A DNA stretch of 64,000 nt from Halictus rubicundus (lineage: Eukaryota > Arthropoda > Insecta > Hymenoptera > Halictidae): NCBI RefSeq assembly GCF_050948215.1, contig NW_027489019.1, positions 1-64,000 of the forward strand. The letters run 5' to 3'. The notes beneath the pieces were generated by a model that worked only from the letters and a program-made list of their open reading frames with translations, searched no databases and had not been told where the DNA came from. A program made the translations under genes and the position numbers. Positions within the stretch are counted from its first letter, which is position 1, and each line of letters starts with the position of its first letter. Positions 1 to 14,105 of this stretch are shown piece by piece.

Positions 1-839
1 GATTAGTCTTTCGCCCCTATACCCAGTTCCGACGATCGATTTGCACGTCAGAATCGCTACGGACCTCCATCAGGGTTTCCCCTGATTTCGTCCTGACCAG
101 GCATAGTTCACCATCTTTCGGGTCCCAACGTGTACGCTCTGGGTGCGCCTCTCCTCGCAATGAGAACGAGACGCCCCGGGAGTGCGAGGCCGCATCGTAA
201 CGCGGCCCATCCTCCCTTGGTCGACGCAAAGGTACGACCTTCACTTTCATTGCGCCTTTAGGTTTACATGTCCCAATGACTCGCGCACATGTTAGACTCC
301 TTGGTCCGTGTTTCAAGACGGGTCCTGAGAGTACCCAAAGCAGTAGCGTCGTTGACCGGTAATTCGAAGCTTGGCCAGTCCGAGGACACCGCCTGCTAAC
401 AGCTGGTTAGGCCCGAAGCCGGCACCAGGTCCGTACCTTCGGGTAAAACTAACCGAGCTTGCGGCGGGCCTGACGCACACACATTCGAGAATGGATTGGT
501 TGCGGCCCGATACCGTCAGAGTACCGTCACGCAGCCGGCCAGGCGATCGAGCGTCTGTCGTGTGCGCACGTAGCGACACGACAGGCAACAACTCGGGCCG
601 TAGACCGACACGCAACGGATCGCGACGTTCTACTAAGGCAGAAGTGCACGACTACGCGACCGGAACATTTGCCGAAGATGGTGTACCCTCGCACTGGAAA
701 CCACGAAGGCCCACACGGGGTATCTGCGCACCAACGGAAGCCAGCCTCGTCGACGATGAATCTCCCCATTCGATCTTTTGGATTTCTCAGGTTTACCCCT
801 GAACGGTTTCACGTACTCTTGAACTCTCTCTTCAAAGTT

Positions 840-881
<42 letters not shown>

Positions 882-1156
882 GTGGTCATATTTAGTCTTA
901 GATGGAGTTTACCACCCACTTAGGGCTGCACTCTCAAGCAACCCGACTCTAAGGAGAGGTCCTCTCGAAACGCGTAACGGTCGCTACGGGCCTGGCACCC
1001 TCTACGGGTAAATGGCCCCATTCAAGATGGACTTGGACGCGGTTCGACGTCACGGGATAAATGGACCCTCCTAAACACTACATTTCCCAACGGCGGAACC
1101 GCGAGATTCAGTGCTGGGCTCATTCCTGTTCGCTCGCCGCTACTAAGGAAATCCTT

Positions 1157-1203
<47 letters not shown>

Positions 1204-1227
1204 AATCTCGCCTACTCTGAGGTCGTC
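1..1227 (-). rRNA. 28S rRNA, 5' part (D1-D3), runs off the left edge
   Basis: Large-subunit ribosomal RNA read on the minus strand. The 5' end lies near 1227, where the complement carries the conserved GACCTCAGAGTAGGCGAG followed by the universal CCGCTGAATTTAAGCATAT. The segment runs through the D1, D2 and D3 expansion regions and leaves the window in the conserved GGGGCGAAAGACTAATC stretch after D3. About 1.2 kb of roughly 4 kb is present. I see no R1 or R2 insertion in this part. The D2 sequence looks hymenopteran, judged from general familiarity and not from a search. The exact 5' end is uncertain by a few bases. Confidence 0.95.
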
Positions 1228-2547
1228 AAACGTGAAAAAAAATGTTTCGTATATTTCACCGAAAGCATTAAAAGTACGCGAGAACGTACAAGGGAGCACA
1301 AAAAAAAACAAAACCATATATCTTATGCGCCACACCAAAGTGTCTTTTCTCTATATAATATATATAGAGATTTCTTCATTTTGTTCGTCGCTCGGAAACT
1401 CTCGCTAGACGATCGGCCGGTTAACTTTAACGTCCGTCGAAAAGAACTTCCGGGGACTGGACGACCGACAGATCGCGCGGTCTCGCGATCGACAATGAAG
1501 AAAAAAAGACATGGGGCGACCGACAAAGGTTTGTTTTCACCTTCACCTTCTCGTGCTCTGCGTGACAACACGTTGTGGTGACAACGATGTTCGAAAGCCA
1601 CTCCATAGAGGAGTATATATATATATTTTCAACACCCGGTGGGGTTTCTCTACTACACTAGACACACGGGGGTACAGAAACGCTGCACGACGCGATATCA
1701 TCGATCAAACCAAAGAGACACGAGATCTCGGTCGTCACTCAATTCAACGAACGTGGCGATGGAATCCGCAACGGATTAGCGAGGACACGCGACGACGGGG
1801 AAATTATTCGACCCGATACAAGTACGCGTGCGCATCCCGCACAATGCCAAATGTTGCTATGTCCATCAGTCATCAAAGCGTTCGTAGAACGAGAGACCAC
1901 TGTCTCGCGAACTCTAAGAATATGTTTGTCGAAGTCGCTGGCAACGACGACCCTCCGCCGCAATTATGTGTAGAGAGACACATCCACGCACAGACGTATT
2001 TTATTTTATATATCTCCCTGGGGCTTACGTTGCACACCACAGTTGCGCACACAGATTTTACACGGGTGTCCGGTATCTCTTTCTTTATTTGTGTCCATTC
2101 ACTGTAGCCTCTTGAGACTCTTATACCTTTCGTATACGCATCATTTCAGACGACGTCGGGAGCGCGTAAAATGTTCGAGAGTGAAACGCTTCTTCCGCAA
2201 TGCGAATCGTTCCAGAGAGAGGAGAGAGCGATTTCGATCGTCGGAGCGGTGTTCACGGGCGGTCGTATTGAAAATACGACTCACGACGCCGCAAAACACT
2301 CACGCAAGTCCGAATGTGATACCCATTCCTATTTCCTTCTTCTCACGAAACCGTTAGACGCAATGTAAAATTTGCAATTTTCACAGAACCGCGTCAAACG
2401 CCGACGAAACGTCCATCGTTCGCTCGTACGTAGCATCTTTGCAACCCGACTCAGAAACGCTCTTTGCGCCCTCCACAATTCGACATGGAGAGGTAAGCGA
2501 CGGCGGGGACTTACAAGAGCAACGCAAGCAGTACTTGGTTACGTAAA
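1228..2547 (-). other. Internal transcribed spacer 2 (ITS2)
   Basis: Spacer between the 3' end of 5.8S and the 5' end of 28S, transcribed on the minus strand and removed during rRNA maturation. It is about 1.3 kb, long for an insect but in keeping with large ITS2 spacers reported in some Hymenoptera. It contains short A/T and TA runs (for example near 1350-1370 and 1615-1627). Open frames crossing it lack any recognisable protein signal. Both ends are set only by the flanking rRNA boundaries. Confidence 0.85.
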
Positions 2548-2702
2548 CGACCCTCAGCCAGGCGTGGTCCAGGAATTGTATCCGTGGACCGCAATGTGCG
2601 CTCGAAATGTCGATGTTCATGTGTCCTGCAGTTCACACGTTGACGCGCAATTAGCTGCGTTCTTCATCGACCCACGAGCCAAGTGATCCACCGTTCAGGG
2701 TA
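2548..2702 (-). rRNA. 5.8S rRNA
   Basis: Complete 5.8S rRNA on the minus strand. The complement shows the conserved ACGGTGGATCACTTGGCTCG near the 5' end, then CGATGAAGAACGCAGC and CATCGACATTTCGAGCGCAC in the middle, and CTGAGGGTCG near the 3' end. Length is about 155 nt, as expected. The 3' boundary is approximate by about 10 bases because it was placed by length. I do not see the internal processing that splits off 2S rRNA in Diptera. Confidence 0.93.
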
Positions 2703-4116
2703 ATCGTATAATTTGATTTATAATCAATATATAATTATGTCTCTTGTTCTGCGGTTCATAAGAACGCCGATACTTGAAAGCTCCAACCAGCGCGCGAAGG
2801 AGATTCAGGCGTCGTTTTTAAGGACGACACACGATCGTCCGTAGAAACGGAAACCGTCGCGAGTACGCGATGCAATGCGCACACGTATCCGACGGCCGGA
2901 CGGAAAATACATTGAAAAACCTTTAAAGTGGAAAACACAGGAGGAGAATTCAGAAAACGACGGGGATCATAGACAACCCGATACTGGATCCCGACACTAC
3001 TCCTCCTCCTCTCTTATTGGAGAATGAACTCGATAACTAGCGGACTTCACAGCCGGCTCTGGCCGTGCGCGATCGTTCGTCCCAAGCTCTTGTGCACTGT
3101 ATTATCGCCACACAGAGAGTAGAGTGTCAGAATCGCACACAGCTTTACGCGAGCTACGCAGCCGGTCCTCTCGAATATACGTGTTCGTCAACGAACACGC
3201 ATGCGGCGACGTTTTGTGCTCTATGTTATACGCGAACTCGATAAATAGAGCGGGACTCACAGCCGGCTCTGGCAGCGGTCATTCGTCCCACGCTCGTGTG
3301 TGCGCTATCGCCACACAGAGTAGGGTGTCAGACTCACGCAGCTTTAAAAGCGAGCTTCACAGCCGGTCCTTCTCTCATCCTATTCCTCGACGTTCGTGAC
3401 AGAACACAACGCGTACACCGCAAGTTTTCCACAGGTACCCTGTTGTTGTCCTCTCTTTCTCTAGAGGAGAGACAACACCACCGTTTCCAATGGACGTATC
3501 TCGGACACCACAGGCGAAGACCGAGGAAGCGCGATATGTGGATTCGAATCGACGCTTACATCCCTGTTCTTGCGACCGTAATTGTCCATATAATTGTCGA
3601 GAGCCTACACACAGGCAGACCAATGGCGTATATTATAGTATACACGTCTCTTTGACACGAGGTATTTTTATCAAAGAGAACACGATCCATCAGGTGGCGG
3701 GTGAAAAACATCGATTCGTAACGACGGGTATTTCTATATTCGTGGTTAAGCTATAACATTCAGCGTCCGACGGGAAACAGCACCCTATTGATCGTTCGAG
3801 TTTGCAATGTGAACGTCGGTGACGATTCCCGAAGACCCGAAGTACAGCTCTTCGCACTCACTCCCCAATACAAGTAAACGATGCGATGCTCCACCTTCAC
3901 GCAAGCACCCTCTGTTTCCTCGTGTGTCATTCTCATTGAGATCTTTCGTCCCATTGTCGAAAGAGTGCATATATTATATATTGCCGTGTTTGTGCACAAA
4001 TGGTCTGGCGGGCTCTCTGCGCCTTAATTTTGGACGGGAGAATCGTACGCTTTGAGTAACTATGTACTCCATGCGTAACTATGACCTCCACACGTAAGCC
4101 GTTGCATGGGGAGTAG
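2703..4116 (-). other. Internal transcribed spacer 1 (ITS1), truncated at the satellite
   Basis: Sequence immediately 5' of 5.8S on the transcribed strand, hence ITS1. No 18S 3' end is found; the spacer stops at 4116 and the 192-bp satellite begins. It contains an imperfect direct duplication (3026-3382) and a perfect 20-nt palindrome at 3180-3199 (CGTGTTCGT arm), which could fold in a precursor RNA. Either the rDNA unit is broken here, or the satellite sits inside a very long ITS1. This window cannot decide between them. Confidence 0.75.
3026..3382. repeat. Two-copy 208-bp direct repeat in ITS1
   Basis: The block that begins GAACTCGATAA at 3026 recurs at 3234, a period of 208 bp. Both copies share CACAGCCGGCTCTGGC, a CGCCACACAGAG segment and a final CAGCCGGTCC. 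The copies are diverged, with several small indels, so this is an old duplication. ITS1 subrepeats are common in insects. Confidence 0.7.
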
Positions 4117-6599
4117 TTCTAACAATATATATCATAACACCAAACTCGCTACTACTATTATTTACCGAGTTATTAGCAAATAATGGACGGATGTACTACT
4201 CCGTCGACAAAACTCTGGAAATTTTTCTAAGTCCCACCGCTAAGAGGAAACTTTTTCCGTATCGGTCCTAGCCGATTTTCGACGTGATATCACTGTAATA
4301 TAGACGGTTTCTAACAATATATATCATAACACCAAACTCGCTACTACTATTATGTACCGAGTTATTAGCAAATAATGGACGGATGTACTACTCCGTCGAC
4401 AAAACTATGGAAATTTTTCTAACTCCCACCGCTAAGAGGAAACTTTTTCCGTATCGGTCCTAGACGATTTTCGACGTGATATCACTGTAATATAGGGGGT
4501 TTCTAACAATATATATCATAACACCAAACTCGCTACTACTATTATTTACCGAGTTATTAGCAAATAATGGACGGATGTACTACTCCGTCGACAAAACTCT
4601 CGGAATTTTTTTAAGTCCCACCGCTAAGAGGAAACTTTTTCCGTATCGGTCCTAGACGACTTTCGACGTGATATCACTGTAATGTAGACGGTTTCTAACA
4701 ATATATATCATCACACCAAACTCGCTACAATTATTATTTACCGAGTTATTAGCAAATAATGGACGGATGTGCTACTTCGTCGGACGTTGGACGAAAATTT
4801 TTCTAACTCCCACCGCTAAGAGGAAACTTTTTCCGTATCGGTCCTAGCCGATTTTCGACGTGATATCACTGTAATATAGACGGTTTCTAACAATATATAT
4901 CATAACACCAAACTCCCTACTACTATTATTTACCGAGTTATTAGCAAATAATGGACGGATGTACTACTCCGTCGACAAAACTCTGGAAATTTTTCTAAGT
5001 CCCACCGCTAAGAGGAAACTTTTTCCGTATCGGTCCTAGCCGATTTTCGACGTGATATCACTGTAATATAGACGGTTTCTAACAATATATATCATAACAC
5101 CAAACTCCCTACTACTATTATTTACCGAGTTATTAGCAAATAATGGACGGATGTACTACACCGTCGACAAAACTCTGGAAATTTTTCTAACTCCCACCGC
5201 TAAGAGGAAACTTTTTCCGTATCGGTCCTAGCCGATTTTCGACGTGATATCACTGTAATATAGACGGTTTCTAACAATATATATCATAACACCAAACTCG
5301 CTACTACTATTATTTACCGAGTTATTAGCAAATAATGGACGGATGTACTACACCGTCGACTAAACTCTGGAAATTTTTCTAACTCCCACCGCTAAGAGGA
5401 AACTTTTTCCGTATCGGTCCTAGCCGATTTTCGACGTGATATCACTGTAATATAGACGGTTTCTAACAATATATATCATAACACCAAACTCGCTACTACT
5501 ATTATTTACCGAGTTATTAGCAAATAATGGACGGATGTACTACTCCGTCGACAAAACTCTGGGAATTTTTCTAAGTCCCACCGCTAAGAGGAAACTTTTT
5601 CCGTATCGGTCCTAGACGATTTTCGACGTGATATCACTGTAATATAGACGGTTTCTAACAATATATATCATAACACCAAACTCCCTACTACTATTATTTA
5701 CCGAGTTATTAGCAAATAATGGACGGATGTACTACTCCGTCGACAAAACTCTGGGAATTTTTCTAAGTCCCACCGCTAAGAGGAAACTTTTTCCGTATCG
5801 GTCCTAGACGATTTTCGACGTGATATCACTGTAATATAGACGGTTTCTAACAATATATATCATAACACCAAACTCCCTACTACTATTATTTACCGAGTTA
5901 TTAGCAAATAATGGACGGATGTACTACACCGTCGACAAAACTCTGGAAATTTTTCTAACTCCCACCGCTAAGAGGAAACTTTTTCCGTATCGGTCCTAGA
6001 CGATTTTCGACGTGATATCACTGTAATATAGACGGTTTCTAACAATATATATCATAACACCAAACTCGCTACTACTATTATTTACCGAGGTATTAGCAAA
6101 TAATGGACGGATGTACTACTCCGTCGACAAAACTCTGGAAATTTTTCTAAGTCCCACCGCTAAGAGGAAACTTTTTCCGTATCGGTCCTAGCCGATTTTC
6201 GACGTGATATCACTGTAATATAGACGGTTTCTAACAATATATATCATAACACCAAACTCCCTACTACTATTATTTACCGAGTTATTAGCAAATAATGGAC
6301 GGATGTACTACACCGTCGACAAAACTCTGGAAATTTTTCTAACTCCCACCGCTAAGAGGAAACTTTTTCCGTATCGGTCCTAGCCGATTTTCGACGTGAT
6401 ATCACTGTAATGTAGACGGTTTCTAACAATATATATCATCACACCAAACTCGCTACAATTATTATTTACCGAGTTATTAGCAAATAATGGACGGATGTGC
6501 TACTTCGTCGGACGTTGGACGAAAATTTTTCTAACTCCCACCGCTAAGAGGAAACTTTTTCCGTATCGGTCCTAGACGATTTTCGACGTGATATCACTG

Positions 6600-7957
6600 T
6601 AATATAGGGGGTTTCTAACAATATATATCATAACACCAAACTCGCTACTACTATTATTTACCGAGTTATTAGCAAATAATGGACGGATGTACTACTCCGT
6701 CGACAAAACTCTGGAAATTTTTCTAAGTCCCACCGCTAAGAGGAAACTTTTTCCGTATCGGTCCTAGCCGATTTTCGACGTGATATCACTGTAATATAGA
6801 CGGTTTCTAACAATATATATCATAACACCAAACTCGCTACTACTATTATTTACCGAGGTATTAGCAAATAATGGACGGATGTACTACTCCGTCGACAAAA
6901 CTCTGGAAATTTTTCTAAGTCCCACCGCTAAGAGGAAACTTTTTCCGTATCGGTCCTAGCCGATTTTCGACGTGATATCACTGTAATATAGACGGTTTCT
7001 AACAATATATATCATAACACCAAACTCCCTACTACTATTATTTACCGAGTTATTAGCAAATAATGGACGGATGTACTACACCGTCGACAAAACTCTGGAA
7101 ATTTTTCTAACTCCCACCGCTAAGAGGAAACTTTTTCCGTATCGGTCCTAGCCGATTTTCGACGTGATATCACTGTAATGTAGACGGTTTCTAACAATAT
7201 ATATCATCACACCAAACTCGCTACAATTATTATTTACCGAGTTATTAGCAAATAATGGACGGATGTGCTACTTCGTCGGACGTTGGACGAAAATTTTTCT
7301 AACTCCCACCGCTAAGAGGAAACTTTTTCCGTATCGGTCCTAGACGATTTTCGACGTGATATCACTGTAATATAGGGGGTTTCTAACAATATATATCATA
7401 ACACCAAACTCGCTACTACTATTATTTACCGAGTTATTAGCAAATAATGGACGGATGTACTACTCCGTCGACAAAACTCTGGAAATTTTTCTAAGTCCCA
7501 CCGCTAAGAGGAAACTTTTTCCGTATCGGTCCTAGCCGATTTTCGACGTGATATCACTGTAATATAGACGGTTTCTAACAATATATATCATAACACCAAA
7601 CTCGCTACTACTATTATTTACCGAGGTATTAGCAAATAATGGACGGATGTACTACTCCGTCGACAAAACTCTGGAAATTTTTCTAAGTCCCACCGCTAAG
7701 AGGAAACTTTTTCCGTATCGGTCCTAGCCGATTTTCGACGTGATATCACTGTAATATAGACGGTTTCTAACAATATATATCATAACACCAAACTCCCTAC
7801 TACTATTATTTACCGAGTTATTAGCAAATAATGGACGGATGTACTACTCCGTCGACAAAACTCTGGAAATTTTTCTAAGTCCCACCGCTAAGAGGAAACT
7901 TTTTCCGTATCGGTCCTAGACGATTTTCGACGTGATATCACTGTAATATAGACGGTT
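6600..7957. repeat. Higher-order duplication of 4 monomers (768 bp)
   Basis: A rare monomer variant carrying CTTCGTCGGACGTTGGACG occurs at 4771, 6499 and 7267. The last two are exactly 768 bp (4 x 192) apart, and the rare TATAGGGGG variant repeats with the same spacing (near 6607 and 7375). The first two are 1728 bp (9 x 192) apart. The 4-monomer block was duplicated in tandem. Confidence 0.8.
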
Positions 7958-10900
7958 TCTAACAATATATATCATAACACCAAACTCCCTACTACTATTA
8001 TTTACCGAGTTATTAGCAAATAATGGACGGATGTACTACACCGTCGACAAAACTCTGGAAATTTTTCTAACTCCCACCGCTAAGAGGAAACTTTTTCCGT
8101 ATCGGTCCTAGACGATTTTCGACGTGATATCACTGTAATATAGACGGTTTCTAACAATATATATCATAACACCAAACTCGCTACTACTATTATTTACCGA
8201 GGTATTAGCAAATAATGGACGGATGTACTACTCCGTCGACAAAACTCTGGAAATTTTTCTAAGTCCCGCCGCTAAGAGGAAACTTTTTCCGTATCGGTCC
8301 TAGCCGATTTTCGACGTGATATCACTGTAATATAGACGGTTTCTAACAATATATATCATAACACCAAACTCGCTACTACTATTATTTACCGAGGTATTAG
8401 CAAATAATGGACGGATGTACTACTCCGTCGACAAAACTCTGGAAATTTTTCTAAGACCCACCGCTAAGAGGAAACTTTTTCCGTATCGGTCCTAGACGAT
8501 TTTCGACGTGATATCACTGTAATATAGACGGTTTCTAACAATATATATCATAACACCAAACTCGCTACTACTATTATTTACCGAGGTATTAGCAAATAAT
8601 GGACGGATGTACTACTCCGTCGACAAAACTCTGGAAATTTTTCTAAGACCCACCGCTAAGAGGAAACTTTTCCGTATCGGTCCTAGCCGATTTTCGACGT
8701 GATATCACTGTAATATAGACGGTTTCTAACAATATATATCATAACACCAAACTCGCTACTACTATTATTTACCGAGGTATTAGCAAATAATGGACGGATG
8801 TACTACTCCGTCGAGAAAACTCTGGAAATTTTTCTAAGTCCCACCGCTAAGAGGAAACTTTTTCCGTATCGGTCCTAGCCGATTTTCGACGTGATATCAC
8901 TGTAATATAGACGGTTTCTAACAATATATATCATAACACCAAACTCGCTACTACTATTATTTACCGAGTTATTAGCAAATAATGGACGGATGTACTACAC
9001 CGTCGACAAAACTCTGGAAATTTTTCTAACTCCCACCGCTAAGAGGAAACTTTTTCCGTATCGGTCCTAGCCGATTTTCGACGTGATATCACTGTAATAT
9101 AGACGGTTTCTAACAATATATATCATAACACCAAACTCGCTACTACTATTATTTACCGAGTTATTACCAAATAATGGACGGATGTACTACTCCGTCGACA
9201 AAACTCTGGGAATTTTTCTAAGTCCCACCGCTAAGAGGAAACTTTTTCCGTATCGGTCCTAGACGATTTTCGACGTGATATCACTGTAATATAGACGGTT
9301 TCTAACAATATATATCATAACACCAAACTCCCTACTACTATTATTTACCGAGTTATTAGCAAATAATGGACGGATGTACTACACCGTCGACAAAACTCTG
9401 GAAATTTGTCTAAGTCCCACCGCTAAGAGGAAACATTTTCCGTATCGGTCCTAGCCGATTTTCGACGTGATATCACTGTAATATAGACGGTTTCTAACAA
9501 TATATATCATAACACCAAACTCCCTACTACTATTATTTACCGAGTTATTAGCAAATAATGGACGGATGTACTACACCGTCGACAAAACTCTGGAAATTTT
9601 TCTAACTCCCACCGCTAAGAGGAAACTTTTTCCGTATCGGTCCTAGCCGATTTTCGACGTGATATCACTGTAATATAGACGGTTTCTAACAATATATATC
9701 ATAACACCAAACTCGCTACTACTATTATTTACCGAGGTATTAGCAAATAATGGACGGATGTACTACTCCGTCGACAAAACTCTGGAAATTTTTCTAAGAC
9801 CCACCGCTAAGAGGAAACTTTTTCCGTATCGGTCCTAGACGATTTTCGACGTGATATCACTGTAATATAGAGACGGTTTCTAACAATATATATCATAACA
9901 CCAAACTCGCTACTACTATTATTTACCGAGGTATTAGCAAATAATGGACGGATGTACTACTCCGTCGACGAAACTCTGGAAATTTTTCTAAGACCCACCG
10001 CTAAGATGAAACTTTTCCGTATCGGTCCTAGCCGATTTTCGACGTGATATCACTGTAATATAGACGGTTTCTAACAATATATATCATAACACCAAACTCC
10101 CTACTACTATTATTTACCGAGTTATTAGCAAATAATGGACGGATGTACTACACCGTCGACAAAACTCTGGAAATTTTTCTAACTCCCACCGCTAAGAGGA
10201 AACTTTTTCCGTATCGGTCCTAGACGATTTTCGACGTGATATCACTGTAATATAGACGGTTTCTAACAATATATATCATAACACCAAACTCGCTACTACT
10301 ATTATTTACCGAGTTATTAGCAAATAATGGACGGATGTACTACTCCGTCGACAAAACTCTGGAAATTTTTCTAAGTCCCACCGCTAAGAGGAAACTTTTT
10401 CCGTATCGGTCCTAGCCGATTTTCGACGTGATATCACTGTAATATAGACGGTTTCTAACAATATATATCATAACACCAAACTCGCTACTACTATTATTTA
10501 CCGAGTTATTAGCAAATAATGGACGGATGTACTACACCGTCGACAAAACTCTGGAAATTTGTCTAACTCCCACCGCTAAGAGGAAACTTTTTCCGTATCG
10601 GTCCTAGCCGATTTTCGACGTGATATCACTGTAATATAGACGGTTTCTAACAATATATATCATAACACCAAACTCGCTACTACTATTATTTACCGAGTTA
10701 TTAGCAAATAATGGACGGATGTACTACTCCGTCGACAAAACTCTGGAAATTTTTCTAAGTCCCACCGCTAAGAGGAAACTTTTTCCGTATCGGTCCTAGC
10801 CGATTTTCGACGTGATATCACTGTAATATAGACGGTTTCTAACAATATATATCATAACACCAAACTCGCTACTACTATTATTTACCGAGTTATTAGCAAA

Positions 10901-10999
10901 TAATGGACGGATGTACTACTCCGTCGACAAAACTATGGAAATTTTTCTAACTCCCACCGCTAAGAGGAAACTTTTTCCGTATCGGTCCTAGACGATTTT

Positions 11000-13900
11000 C
11001 AACGTGATATCACTGTAATATAGAGACGGTTTCTAACAATATATATCATAACACCAAACTCGCTACTACTATTATTTACCGAGGTATTAGCAAATAATGG
11101 ACGGATGTACTACTCCGTCGACAAAACTCTGGAAATTTTTCTAAGTCCCACCGCTAAGAGGAAACTTTTTCCGTATCGGTCCTAGACGATTTTCGACGTG
11201 ATATCACTGTAATATAGACGGTTTCTAACAATATATATCATAACACCAAACTCGCTACTACTATTATTTACCGAGTTATTAGCAAATAATGGACGGATGT
11301 ACTACACCGTCGACAAAACTCTGGAAATTTGTCTAAGTCCCACCGCTAAGAGGAAACTTTTTCCGTATCGGTCCTAGCCGATTTTCGACGTGATATCACT
11401 GTAATATAGACGGTTTCTAACAATATATATCATAACACCAAACTCGCTACTACTATTATTTACCGAGTTATTAGCAAATAATGGACGGATGTACTACTCC
11501 GTCGACAAAACTCTGGAAATTTTTCTAAGTCCCACCGCTAAGAGGAAACTTTTTCCGTATCGGTCCTAGCCGATTTTCGACGTGATATCACTGTAATATA
11601 GACGGTTTCTAACAATATATATCATAACACCAAACTCGCTACTACTATTATTTACCGAGTTATTAGCAAATAATGGACGGATGTACTACTCCGTCGACAA
11701 AACTATGGAAATTTTTCTAACTCCCACCGCTAAGAGGAAACTTTTTCCGTATCGGTCCTAGACGATTTTCAACGTGATATCACTGTAATATAGAGACGGT
11801 TTCTAACAATATATATCATAACACCAAACTCGCTACTACTATTATTTACCGAGGTATTAGCAAATAATGGACGGATGTACTACTCCGTCGACAAAACTCT
11901 GGAAATTTTTCTAAGTCCCACCGCTAAGAGGAAACTTTTTCCGTATCGGTCCTAGACGATTTTCGACGTGATATCACTGTAATATAGACGGTTTCTAACA
12001 ATATATATCATAACACCAAACTCGCTACTACTATTATTTACCGAGTTATTAGCAAATAATGGAGGGATGTACTACTCCGTCGACAAAACTCTGGGAATTT
12101 TTCTAAGTCCCACCGCTAAGAGGAAACTTTTTCCGTATCGGTCCTAGACGATTTTCGACGCGATATCACTGTAATATAGACGGTTTCTAACAATATATAT
12201 CATAACACCAAACTCGCTACTACTATTATTTACCGAGTTATTAGCAAATAATGGAGGGATGTACTACTCCGTCGACAAAACTATGGAAATTTTTCTAACT
12301 CCCACCGCTAAGAGGAAACTTTTTCCGTATCGGTCCTAGCCGATTTTCGACGTGATATCACTGTAATATAGACGGTTTCTAACAATATATATCATAACAC
12401 CAAACTCGCTACTACTATTATTTACCGAGGTATTAGCAAATAATGGACGGATGTACTACTCCGTCGACAAAACTCTGGAAATTTTTCTAAGTCCCACCGC
12501 TAAGAGGAAACTTTTTCCGTATCGGTCCTAGCCGATTTTCGACGTGATATCACTGTAATATAGATGGTTTCTAACAATATATATCATAACACCAAACTCG
12601 CTACTACTATTATTTACCGAGTTATTAGCAAATAATGGACGGATGTACTACACCGTCGACAAAACTCTGGAAATTTGTCTAAGTCCCACCGCTAAGAGGA
12701 AACTTTTTCCGTATCGGTCCTAGCCGATTTTCGACGTGATACCACTGTAATATAGACGGTTTCTAACAATATATATCATAACACCAAACTCGCTACTACT
12801 ATTATTTACCGAGGTATTAGCAACTAATGGACGGATGTACTACTCTGTCGACAAAACTCTGGAAATTTTTCTAAGTCCCACCGCTAAGAGGAAACTTTTC
12901 CGTATCGGTCCTAGACGATTTTCGACGTGATATCACTGTAATATAGGGGGTTTCTAACAATATGTATCATAACACCAAACTCGCTACTACTATTATTTAC
13001 CGAGTTATTAGCAAATAATGGTCGGATGTACTACTCCGTCGACAAAACTCTGGAAATTTTTCTAAGTCCCACCGCTAAGAGGAAACTTTTTCCGTATCGG
13101 TCCTAGACGATTTTCGACGTGATATCACTGTAATATAGACGGTTTCTAACAATATATATCATAACACCAAACTCGCTACTACTATTATTTACCGAGTTAT
13201 TAGCAAATAATGGACGGATGTACTACTCCGTCGACAAAACTATGGAAATTTTTCTAACTCCCACCGCTAAGAGGAAACTTTTTCCGTATCGGTCCTAGAC
13301 GATTTTCAACGTGATATCACTGTAATATAGAGACGGTTTCTAACAATATATATCATAACACCAAACTCGCTACTACTATTATTTACCGAGGTATTAGCAA
13401 ATAATGGACGGATGTACTACTCCGTCGACAAAACTCTGGAAATTTTTCTAAGTCCCACCGCTAAGAGGAAACTTTTTCCGTATCGGTCCTAGACGATTTT
13501 CGACGTGATATCACTGTAATATAGACGGTTTCTAACAATATATATCATAACACCAAACTCGCTACTACTATTATTTACCGAGTTATTAGCAAATAATGGA
13601 GGGATGTACTACTCCGTCGACAAAACTCTGGGAATTTTTCTAAGTCCCACCGCTAAGAGGAAACTTTTTCCGTATCGGTCCTAGACGATTTTCGACGCGA
13701 TATCACTGTAATATAGACGGTTTCTAACAATATATATCATAACACCAAACTCGCTACTACTATTATTTACCGAGTTATTAGCAAATAATGGAGGGATGTA
13801 CTACTCCGTCGACAAAACTATGGAAATTTTTCTAACTCCCACCGCTAAGAGGAAACTTTTTCCGTATCGGTCCTAGCCGATTTTCGACGTGATATCACTG

Positions 13901-14105
13901 TAATATAGACGGTTTCTAACAATATATATCATAACACCAAACTCGCTACTACTATTATTTACCGAGGTATTAGCAAATAATGGACGGATGTACTACTCCG
14001 TCGACAAAACTCTGGAAATTTTTCTAAGTCCCACCGCTAAGAGGAAACTTTTTCCGTATCGGTCCTAGCCGATTTTCGACGTGATATCACTGTAATATAG
14101 ATGGT
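11000..14105. repeat. Higher-order duplication of 8 monomers (1537 bp)
   Basis: Private variants repeat with one spacing. GGAGGGATG occurs at 12061 and 12253 and again at 13598 and 13790, both pairs 1537 bp apart. A TTCAACGTG monomer with TATAGAGACGG occurs near 11771 and near 13308. Unequal exchange by 8 monomers explains this. The start and end of each copy are approximate. Confidence 0.75.

Noticed and set aside
371..802. 143-codon plus-strand frame over the left edge
   Set aside because: It is antisense to the 28S rRNA D2 region; conserved rRNA sequence explains it.
1511..2107. 198-codon frame and several shorter ones in the ITS regions
   Set aside because: They lie in rDNA spacers, have low-complexity composition and no recognisable domain.
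4117..4308. CENP-B-box-like motif in the satellite
   Set aside because: No match to the TTCG....A..CGGG core was found in the monomer on either strand.
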